From the NCBI GenBank assembly GCA_903893625.1, contig CAITND010000069.1:1-41012 (forward strand): a DNA stretch of 41,012 nt, read 5' to 3'. Under the pieces are notes generated by a model. It worked only from the letters and a program-made list of their open reading frames with translations. It searched no databases and had not been told where the DNA came from. Source of the DNA: an uncultured Oscillatoriales cyanobacterium. Lineage in GTDB: Bacteria; Cyanobacteriota; Cyanobacteriia; Cyanobacteriales; Microcoleaceae. Position numbers and translations under genes: made by a program. Below, in pieces: positions 24,389-31,459 of this stretch (the stretch's first letter is position 1; the number at the start of each line of letters is the position of its first letter).

Positions 24389-25930
24389 CTATTTTGATGA
24401 AGTTTGCGAATCAGAATTGTTATCCTCTCCTTTTTCAATAATAGGGGTTCCCGGTTCAATGGGGGTATCAGGAGGAGGTATAATGACGGTATCACCGACT
24501 TTTAAACCCGATTTAATTTCAACTTGAGTTAACCCTTTTAATCCCACAGTAACGGGTTGTTTTTGCGCTTGATTATTGGAGTCTAATTTCCATACAAATT
24601 CCGAATCTTTTTCTGATTGTATTAGTTCAGTATTCAGAACAATAACATTTTTTTGTTGTTCTAAAATAATTTCTACACTCACAGGACTCCCTGGAATTAA
24701 TGTTCCGGTGGGTTGGTCTAATTGTACGGTAGCAGGAACCGTTGCTTGTTCCGATGAACTGCTGGATTGATTATTTGTATTACTTCCGGTTGTGGCTTGT
24801 AAATTCACCTGTTTAACTCGTCCTTGAAAGGGTTTAGAATTAGGGCCGATAATAATAATTCGTGCAGATTGATTAGGTTTAACTTGGCTGGCGTTAAGGG
24901 TCGATAACTTCAGTTGAACCAGTTCTTGACTTGGATCTCCCAAGGTGATTAAATCGTTACTACGGTTCACCCCATCTCCCGGTTTTACATTAATATTGAG
25001 CACCACTCCATCCAGAGGAGAAGTCACTAGATTATTCTGTAATTTTAACGCTTCTTCCTTATATTCAATTTTCATTTTATTGAGTTCACTCAAAGTTTGT
25101 TGCAAGTCAGACTGAGATTGTTGGAGTGCAATTTCGGCAATTAACGTATCATTTTGAACAGAATTTTGGGGCTTTATGAATTCATTTTTAGAGGTTTCTA
25201 ATTCAAAAATCGCGTTTTTTAATTCCAATTCAACATTTCGTACAGTGGCTTGTTTATCCCGGATGTCTGCCTTTTTTTTATCTACGTCTTGTTCCGCAAC
25301 AAACCCCCGATCTAAAAGAATATTTAATTTATTTAATTCCGCTTCATAGGCGGCTAAATCCTCTTGAGCTTCCATCACTTTTTGCTGTTGACGATCCACT
25401 TTAGCTTGAAATTGTTGAATTTTAATAGTTTGAGTGATTTCTTTCGATTGAACTTCCTGTTGATACGCATCAAAGGTAGTTTTATAATTGAGTTTAGCAT
25501 TTTTTAATTTAATTTTTTCTTCTTCTACTTTTTGGCGATTTCGCTCAATCAGGAGTTCTTGCTTTTGAATATCTAACTGTTTTTTTGCTAATATAGTTTC
25601 CCGTTCTGCAAATCTCAATGTCATTAAAGATTGACCGGAAACAATGCGATCGCTCACCTTAACTAATACTTGATCAACTGCACCATCATCCGGGGATTTA
25701 ATCGTGCGTTGTCCACCTAATTCAACCGTTCCTCCTTCATTAATTGTATTTTCAACATTTCCTAATTCCACTTTCTGTAATCCTGCGGTTACAGGCTCCG
25801 AAGTCGGATTTTGTAACTTGTAATACCAACTAACTGCTCCGACACTAACTCCGGTGAATAGGGTGACAGCAATCAGCCATTTAATTCCCCGGTGATAAGC
25901 TATTTTTGCTTGATAATCTAGGCTTGACAC
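24389..25930 (-). CDS. HlyD-family periplasmic adaptor
   Basis: A 513-residue membrane-fusion protein. One N-terminal membrane anchor (GIKWLIAVTLFTGVSVGAVSW, residues about 15-35) is followed by a lipoyl half (IKSPDDGAVDQVLVKVSD), a long coiled-coil hairpin (about 105-305), and the second lipoyl half (LVTSPLDGVVLNINVKPGD). Beta-barrel strands and an acidic Ser-rich tail end it. It resembles DevB-type adaptors that work with DevCA ABC exporters, but no ABC genes are beside it. The start is GTG at 25930, with AGGAGG 13 nt upstream. It is probably the head of a group with the solute-binding and META genes. Confidence 0.87.
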   Translation of the reverse strand: MSSLDYQAKIAYHRGIKWLIAVTLFTGVSVGAVSWYYKLQNPTSEPVTAGLQKVELGNVENTINEGGTVELGGQRTIKSPDDGAVDQVLVKVSDRIVSGQSLMTLRFAERETILAKKQLDIQKQELLIERNRQKVEEEKIKLKNAKLNYKTTFDAYQQEVQSKEITQTIKIQQFQAKVDRQQQKVMEAQEDLAAYEAELNKLNILLDRGFVAEQDVDKKKADIRDKQATVRNVELELKNAIFELETSKNEFIKPQNSVQNDTLIAEIALQQSQSDLQQTLSELNKMKIEYKEEALKLQNNLVTSPLDGVVLNINVKPGDGVNRSNDLITLGDPSQELVQLKLSTLNASQVKPNQSARIIIIGPNSKPFQGRVKQVNLQATTGSNTNNQSSSSSEQATVPATVQLDQPTGTLIPGSPVSVEIILEQQKNVIVLNTELIQSEKDSEFVWKLDSNNQAQKQPVTVGLKGLTQVEIKSGLKVGDTVIIPPPDTPIEPGTPIIEKGEDNNSDSQTSSK

Positions 25931-26009
25931 AGATTTTTAACGTCCTCCTGTAACTCAAAATCAGGCTATTTCTATCTTAATTTTAGGGTAAGGTCTAGAT
26001 CTTCCTCCA

Positions 26010-26090
26010 TTATAAATCCAACGTTAATTTATTTGTTGTATTATCAGGATCAGGAGCAGGGGCGATGATCTGGGGCGATGGAATCACCAG
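26010..26090 (-). pseudogene. Possible 3' end of a gene cut by the IscB element
   Basis: Between the element's hairpin end and the HlyD gene, a minus-strand frame reads VIPSPQIIAPAPDPDNTT then NKLTLDL and stops at 26010. The Pro/Ala/Asp-rich tail looks like a natural C-terminus. The rest of such a gene is not found on the other side of the element, where a plus-strand kinase begins. It may be a deletion-truncated host gene, or chance. Confidence 0.3.
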
Positions 26091-26112
26091 AAAAACATGG
26101 GAAGGTTGGAAG

Positions 26113-26133
26113 CCTCGTCTCTTCAGAGCGAGG
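26113..26133 (-). repeat. Bulged subterminal hairpin (element end)
   Basis: CCTCG-T-CTC pairs with GAG-CGAGG around a TTCA loop, with one unpaired T. Imperfect hairpins with a bulged base near the ends are what IS200/IS605 TnpA recognises. A second hairpin, GCGGTT-TT-AACCGC (26150-26163), lies right after the iscB stop and may terminate it. Confidence 0.6.
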
Positions 26134-26163
26134 AGGAAAACCGACCCAAGCGGTTTTAACCGC

Positions 26164-27453
26164 CTAGTGTTTTTGAAAGCCATAAGAATAACCATCTTTT
26201 TTGTGAATTGATTGACAATATTTATGGCTAATTCCTGTCACCCTTCCATTTTGAGTGGCAATATCAAAACTGCCAGATGCACGGCAAAGAACTCGACCCA
26301 AATAGAAGCCTACTTTCTTACCTGCTACAACGGTAGCCGTGACAATATCGCCAGTCTGAAAGCCTTTATGAATCTGTGTTCGTGAGCGATGTCGTGTAGG
26401 AAATCCGTATTGATTTGTCCCACACATTTGACGAGTTCCACGTCCTGTTGCCTTAATCAGAATAGGTTGATTTGTCACTAACGTTAAAGACTCAATTTGC
26501 CCAACGCAAGAAGCATCTATCCAATGAGTTTTAGGTAAATTCAAGCGAGTTCGATTGAACTTCGTCAAACCACCTGAACCCGTTAAAACAGGTAAACCCA
26601 TTTCTTTCAATTTATTAAATAATGCCCACCGAGTTGAATTAACTGCGGTTGCATCTTTAAGAGGTGATTTTGCTTGCTTCAAAATCCGGTTTAGTAAATC
26701 AGGTTTACCCGAAAGAAAATCTCGGATATCTCGATTTCCTTTTTCTTGATTGCAATTATGACAGGCAATGGCAAGGTTGGAAATTCGGTCAGTCCCACCT
26801 TTTGATTTCGGGTGAATATGTTCTACCTCAAAGGGGACATTTTCGACTTCACAGTAAGCGCATTTCCTATCCCATTTCTCTAGTAAATACTCCCGAACTT
26901 CATACCCTGCAAGTTGTCCTTGTTGGTACTCAATCCCTGATACTTCAGGATTCTCTAGTTTTTGTAAGTCAAATCTGACTAATTCTTGAACGATGGAATC
27001 AATTGGGGCGAGTTTGATTAGTTTTCTTACCCAAGTTAGGGTAGTTTCAACTCGATGTTGAAGACTAGGAGCTAACCATCCTTTTGAACGTTTTCGATTC
27101 AAAAATCGAGGTTGACGATAGCGAGTTTTGCGATTTCTTCTATTACGACGCAGTGAGCGACGAGACTCAAGACTTGCTTTAATCCCTTGTCCTCGATGGG
27201 TTAATTCTGCACCCCAAACTACTTTGTCGCCTTGAATCAAAGCGATGCCAGTTGTTTGAGAACCCGGATCTAATTTAATAGTCATTGGTTCTGGAGTTTC
27301 TTCTACTACCTTTTTCAATATAATTGTGAACGGAAATAATCGAAACACTGCTGCTTTTTTAGCTTTAAGCAACTTCCTTGCTGTTACTGGACGGCAAGGA
27401 GATAAAGGTTTTTTATGTCCATCAAGAACGAGAACGTAATTTTGTTTAGACAT
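26164..27453 (-). CDS. iscB: IscB RNA-guided nuclease
   Basis: IscB is the Cas9-ancestor nuclease of IS200/IS605 elements, guided by an omega-RNA. From ATG at 27453 (429 residues) the domains run in order. The PLMP domain is VLVLDGHKKPLSPCRPVTAR. RuvC-I is IKLDPGSQTTGIAL with Asp62. The Arg-rich bridge helix is SRRSLRRNRRNRKTRYRQ (98-115). RuvC-II is IVQELVRFD with Glu157. The HNH domain has zinc-type CAYC (198-201) and CHNC (231-234) pairs around VEHIHPKSKGG with His212. RuvC-III is HWIDASCVG with Asp313, followed by the C-terminal target-recognition part. All catalytic residues are present, so it may be active. An in-frame TTG at 27495 would add 14 residues but falls inside the RNA region. 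Confidence 0.93.
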   Translation of the reverse strand: MSKQNYVLVLDGHKKPLSPCRPVTARKLLKAKKAAVFRLFPFTIILKKVVEETPEPMTIKLDPGSQTTGIALIQGDKVVWGAELTHRGQGIKASLESRRSLRRNRRNRKTRYRQPRFLNRKRSKGWLAPSLQHRVETTLTWVRKLIKLAPIDSIVQELVRFDLQKLENPEVSGIEYQQGQLAGYEVREYLLEKWDRKCAYCEVENVPFEVEHIHPKSKGGTDRISNLAIACHNCNQEKGNRDIRDFLSGKPDLLNRILKQAKSPLKDATAVNSTRWALFNKLKEMGLPVLTGSGGLTKFNRTRLNLPKTHWIDASCVGQIESLTLVTNQPILIKATGRGTRQMCGTNQYGFPTRHRSRTQIHKGFQTGDIVTATVVAGKKVGFYLGRVLCRASGSFDIATQNGRVTGISHKYCQSIHKKDGYSYGFQKH

Positions 27454-27695
27454 GGTTTTGTCTCTACTGATTGCTCGTAAAGTTCGCTTCGCCAATGTTA
27501 TCTAAGCTTGTTAGGCTAACCACACTGTTTTACCCCTCGTAAGACTGTTTAATGGTTAACGATAGAGCCACAAACTAGCGTCGCATTCGTGGGTATCTTG
27601 ACTCGGATAACGTAGTCAGTTAAGACTTAGGCTGGTCAACTAACTAAAGTTAGAGGCATGAAGCCCCGTCACAGAGAGTGCGGGGTGCTGACAGT
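27454..27695 (-). ncRNA. omega-RNA (HEARO-type) region of iscB
   Basis: The 240 bp directly 5' of iscB contain no gene but rich pairing potential. Examples are GCCCCG (27663) with CGGGGT (27681), TTAGTTAG/CTAACTAA-type repeats near 27640-27652 and GTTAACGAT/TAACCATTAAAC near 27545-27560. In this family the guide RNA is transcribed in the same direction, its 3' scaffold running up to the iscB start. The guide comes from the flanking DNA at the far end, here around 27690-27715. The exact ends are inferred. Confidence 0.7.
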
Positions 27696-27750
27696 CAAAT
27701 AACCTCCAGAAACGATATAATTTCTTTAGGTTTTCGGACACACCTTACCA

Positions 27751-27933
27751 ATGACCAGTATAATTCGACAGGTTGAACAGAACCAAACTGATCTGCAACA
27801 GATTGTCAGTCATTTACCAGGAGTCATTTATCAATCGCTGCTGCATCCTGATGGTTCCAATGAGTATTTATATCTGAGTCCTAGTTGCCGACAAATTTAT
27901 GAGCGAGAACCCGATAAAATGTCAAAAAACTGA
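27751..27933 (+). pseudogene. Detached PAS-domain start of the following kinase
   Basis: This 60-codon frame (MTSIIRQVEQNQTDLQQIV, then VSHLPGVIYQSLLHP and LYLSPSCRQIYEREPDKMSKN) is the first half of a PAS domain. It stops exactly where the homologous PAS in the next frame continues into LKNADFLWKLIHPDD. The next frame resumes one base out of phase with a linker (KTETVLEEQ). Thus about 70-80 codons and the frame have been lost, the break lying near a run of six A (27922-27927). Removing one A would rejoin the two frames. Confidence 0.7.
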
Positions 27934-30181
27934 GACTGTTTTAGAAGAACAAGAAGAATTTTTATGGAATATTTATAATGGTGTAGAACAGGCTATTTTT
28001 GTTGTAGAAGTCAAGGATGAAGAAGAATTTCGATGTTTAGGTTGGAATCCTAAAACCGAGAAAATCACGGGGCTAAAATTCGCCGAAGTTTATGGAAAAA
28101 CCTTTATAGAAATTTTAGGTTCCTTGGAAGGGGAAAAAGTGCTGCAACATTATCGAGATTGTGTTCAAGCCAAAACCTCAATTCAATATGAAGAAGAAAT
28201 TTGCTTTGAGGAGAAATATACTTTTTCTTTAACCACACTTAATCCGATTTTAGATGTTGGAGGAAAAGTCTATCGAATTATCGGGACTTCCCTGGATATT
28301 ACACCCAGAAAAAAAGCAGAACTGGCATTACAAGAGTCACAAACTCGATTCAAACGATTAGCAGAAAATGTACCTGGCGTTACCTATCAATATCATCAAT
28401 ATAATCATCAAGGACAGGGCTGTTTTACTTATTTAAGCCCCAAATGTTTAGAGTTAACTGAAATTAGACCGGAAGTTATTTTAAAAAATGCTGATTTCCT
28501 CTGGAAATTAATTCATCCCGATGATATCAATGCCTTTATAGATTCAATGGTGGAAGCGGTAGATACGGGCAAACCTTGGCAACATCAATACCGTTTAATT
28601 ACTCCTTCGGGTAAAATAAAATGGATTCAAGCGGGAGGAAGTTTAGGGAAACAAACCGATGGATCAATTGTTTGGGATGGTTTACTCTTAGATATTAGCG
28701 ATCGCAAACAAACCGAAGCAGCTTGGCAAAGTTCAGAACAACAACTGCGGGAATTAGCAGAAAGAGAAAAGATTCAAAACTGTATCGCCAATTTGATTAG
28801 AAATTCCCTGGATTGGAATACAATTTTAGAGACAACAGTAGAAGAAATTCGTCAACTATTGGGAATTGATCGCTGTTATTTTGCTGGATATCATTCTGAA
28901 TTAGATCCGCCAGAATGGGAAATTCTCAAGGAATCCAAAGCCTCGAATTTAGCTAGTATTTCCGAAATGTATCCGGGGAATGCTTTGCACCCGATTAGTG
29001 AAATTGTTTTACAGGGAAACATCATTCAAATTGATCAGGTCATCACCTGTGAAATTCCTGCTATTCGGAATTTTTTAATGGTTTTAGAATTAGAATCCGT
29101 TTTAATTTTTCCCCTACAAATTAAATCCGGTGATATTGGGGCTTTAGTATTAGCCCATTGTCAAGAAACCCGTCCTTGGAAATCCCAAGAAGTGGAGCTT
29201 TTAAAGTCTGTTATTAATCAGTTAGAGATTGCGATTAATCAAGCAAAACTCTATACAGAATCCCAAGAATCAGCACGAATTGCCACCGCAAAAACTAAAG
29301 AATTAGAACAAACTCTGACCCAATTGCAACACGCTCAAATTCAATTAGTTCAATCCGAAAAAATGTCCAGTTTAGGGCAAATGGTTGCTGGAATTGCCCA
29401 CGAAATTAATAACCCGGTGAGCTTTATTTTTGGAAATCTTACCTACGCTAAAGAATATCTGGATGATTTATTTTCTGTAATTGAACTGTATCAAAAATAT
29501 TATCCCCATCCCGACCCTAAACTAGAAGAAATATTAGCAGAATTTGAACTGGATTTTATTGCTGAAGATCTCCCTCGATTATTCAACTCTATGAAAACTG
29601 GGGCAGAACGGATTCGAGATATTGTTAAATCCTTAAGAATTTTCTCCCGTTTAGATGAATCTGAACTGAAAGATATTGATTTACATGAAACCTTAGATAG
29701 TACCTTAATGTTGTTAGAAAGTCGCTTGAAAGAACAACCCCATCATCCGGCGATTCAAGTGATTAAACAATATGGAATCTTACCTCGTATTGAATGTTAT
29801 GCGGGGGAACTTAATCAAGTCTTGATGAATTTATTAACAAATGCGATTGATGCCGTTGAACAACGGAATAAAGGGCGCTCATTAGACGATATTGTAGCCG
29901 ATCCGGGGATAATTTGGATCACGACCTTATTAACAGATTCCCAGCAAGTACAAATTCGGATTGCTGATAACGGAATTGGAATGAAAGCCGAAGTTTTAGC
30001 TAAAATTTTTGATCCGTTTTTTACAACAAAAGATGTTGGCTTAGGAACAGGTTTAGGACTGTCTACCAGTTATAAAATTATTGTTGAAAAACATGGAGGT
30101 CAATTATCTTGTATTTCAGAAGTGGGGTTGGGGACAGAATGTGTTATCCAAATTCCCAAAGAACGACCCATAACTAGCTAA
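27899..30181 (+). CDS. Hybrid-sensor histidine kinase (PAS-PAS-GAF-HisKA-HATPase), 5' truncated
   Basis: A 760-residue cytoplasmic sensor kinase. PAS (about 22-130, FLWNIYNGVEQAIFVVEV onwards), a second PAS/PAC (about 142-275), a GAF domain (about 290-450, LLGIDRCYFAGYHSE), a short coiled coil, then the H-box MVAGIAHEINNP (His501). The N-box is LMNLLTNAIDAVEQ, G1 is ADNGIGM, the F-box is FDPFFTTK and G2 is GTGLGLS. All ATPase boxes are canonical. The ATG at 27899 has no ribosome binding site and lies inside the preceding PAS fragment. Translation may therefore depend on coupling, or the gene may be a frameshifted version of a longer one. Its kinase core is paralogous to the protein at 4754-5629. 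Confidence 0.85.
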   Translation: MSENPIKCQKTETVLEEQEEFLWNIYNGVEQAIFVVEVKDEEEFRCLGWNPKTEKITGLKFAEVYGKTFIEILGSLEGEKVLQHYRDCVQAKTSIQYEEEICFEEKYTFSLTTLNPILDVGGKVYRIIGTSLDITPRKKAELALQESQTRFKRLAENVPGVTYQYHQYNHQGQGCFTYLSPKCLELTEIRPEVILKNADFLWKLIHPDDINAFIDSMVEAVDTGKPWQHQYRLITPSGKIKWIQAGGSLGKQTDGSIVWDGLLLDISDRKQTEAAWQSSEQQLRELAEREKIQNCIANLIRNSLDWNTILETTVEEIRQLLGIDRCYFAGYHSELDPPEWEILKESKASNLASISEMYPGNALHPISEIVLQGNIIQIDQVITCEIPAIRNFLMVLELESVLIFPLQIKSGDIGALVLAHCQETRPWKSQEVELLKSVINQLEIAINQAKLYTESQESARIATAKTKELEQTLTQLQHAQIQLVQSEKMSSLGQMVAGIAHEINNPVSFIFGNLTYAKEYLDDLFSVIELYQKYYPHPDPKLEEILAEFELDFIAEDLPRLFNSMKTGAERIRDIVKSLRIFSRLDESELKDIDLHETLDSTLMLLESRLKEQPHHPAIQVIKQYGILPRIECYAGELNQVLMNLLTNAIDAVEQRNKGRSLDDIVADPGIIWITTLLTDSQQVQIRIADNGIGMKAEVLAKIFDPFFTTKDVGLGTGLGLSTSYKIIVEKHGGQLSCISEVGLGTECVIQIPKERPITS

Positions 30182-30220
30182 AACTTAAGCCTAAAATCAT
30201 GGAAATAAATTATCCCTATT

Positions 30221-31201
30221 TTAAGAATAAAGACTAGAAACATATTCCCCATAACCATTATAGGGTAAAGTTGGCTGTTTTTCCCAAGAAAAACTAGGGC
30301 TATTACTGACAATTCGTTCTGTCGCTTGTGACCAACGAGGGTGAGGTTTGGTTGGGTTGACATTAGCCTGAAACCCATATTCATCGGGAACTAAAGTATT
30401 CCAAAATGTGGCGGGTTTTTTTTTCAAAAATTCAATCTTAACAATCGATTTTGCCCCCTTAAATCCATATTTCCAAGGAGTCACCATTCGTAAAGGTGCG
30501 CCATTTTGTTTGGGAAGGGTTTTGCCATACATTCCAATCGCAAAAAACGCTAATTCATTCGCCATTTCTGCAACGGTTAATCCTTCGGTATAGGGCCAAG
30601 GATAACCCTTCGCCCAAAATCCTGGCCCGGTCGTAATTTTAGGATCATAAAAAGAAGTAAACCGGACAAATTTTGCCTCAGAATTGGGTTCAACAGCCGC
30701 CATTAATGCCCGCATCGGAAACCCTAACCAGGGAATCACCATCGCCCAAGCTTCTACACACCGAAACCGATAAATTCGTTCTTCTAAGGGAAATTTTTTC
30801 TGAAGATCATCTAAATCATAAGTTGTCGGATTTTTAACTAATCCTGAAACCTCAACTTTCCAATCTTCTAACGGTAACGCTTGCGCCGCTTGCCAAATTG
30901 ATTTTGATCCGCCATACTCATAGAAATTATTATATTTTGTGGCTACATCTTCGGAAGTAACGGGACGATTAACTTGAGCAAAATTAGGATTTTGGGTAAA
31001 ATTCGAGATCCCTTGACCCGAAAATTCATCCTGATTTTTAACGGTTGAAGCAGATTTACATCCCGTTAAGGGTAAAATGGCGGTTGTTAATCCCGCCCCA
31101 ATTAAGCTTTTCATAAACCGACGACGATTAAGAAATCCTGACTCTGGTGTAATTTGATTTTCTGGAAGTTGCCAAGAGGGCACAATACGAATTAAAGCCA
31201 T
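30221..31201 (-). CDS. msrP: Protein-methionine-sulfoxide reductase catalytic subunit
   Basis: MsrP (YedY) is a molybdopterin enzyme that repairs oxidised methionines in periplasmic proteins. The family core is clear: YNNFYEYGG, FPLEERIYRFRCVEAWAMVIPW with the molybdenum-ligand Cys (residue 148 from this start), and PWKYGFKGAKSIVKIEF, DEYGFQANVNP and HPRWSQATER (listed separately). A twin-arginine signal, NRRRFMKSLIGAG, is followed by LPLTGC, a possible lipobox. The product may therefore be a Tat-exported lipoprotein. Start: ATG at 31201 gives the usual N-terminus MALIRIVPSW. An ATG at 31291 with GGTGAG upstream would add 30 residues. The membrane haem partner MsrQ is not in the window. Confidence 0.92.
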   Translation of the reverse strand: MALIRIVPSWQLPENQITPESGFLNRRRFMKSLIGAGLTTAILPLTGCKSASTVKNQDEFSGQGISNFTQNPNFAQVNRPVTSEDVATKYNNFYEYGGSKSIWQAAQALPLEDWKVEVSGLVKNPTTYDLDDLQKKFPLEERIYRFRCVEAWAMVIPWLGFPMRALMAAVEPNSEAKFVRFTSFYDPKITTGPGFWAKGYPWPYTEGLTVAEMANELAFFAIGMYGKTLPKQNGAPLRMVTPWKYGFKGAKSIVKIEFLKKKPATFWNTLVPDEYGFQANVNPTKPHPRWSQATERIVSNSPSFSWEKQPTLPYNGYGEYVSSLYS

Positions 31202-31459
31202 AAGATAACTATTGAGTGCGTGAATTTTAGAAACGAGCAAAGAAAAATCAAACCCAGGAAACGGGAACCTAGATCTCATAAACGACTTCATCTTAACTCA
31301 CCCGAATTTAAGATAACGCTTGATGTCGTCATCCTCCTGATGAGGGAAAATCGGATCAAAGATGTTGCGTTTATTTAAGAATTAGCGATCGCCATCCCTG
31401 AATTAGACTAAAGTTTGGGAAAGAAGTATTATAGAAAAATATACTAAAAAATTCTGGTT

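Larger units (their letters stand above)
26101..27700 (-). mobile_element. IS200/IS605-type element carrying iscB
   Basis: The element comprises the iscB gene, an upstream structured RNA region, and a downstream hairpin with a bulge. It has no tnpA, so it would be a non-autonomous member needing a transposase in trans. Ends are estimates: the 3' side from the bulged hairpin at 26113-26133, the 5' side from the GCCCCG/CGGGGT hairpin at 27663-27686. No target duplication is expected for this class. Confidence 0.7.

Noticed and set aside
26010-26195. A 61-codon gene overlapping the iscB stop
   Set aside because: Its first half is the element's hairpin region and the iscB tail read out of frame. 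Only the last 25 or so codons look like a possible gene end.
27922-27933. Programmed frameshift to join the two kinase frames
   Set aside because: The A-run is present, but about 70-80 PAS codons are also missing, which frameshifting cannot explain. Damage is simpler.
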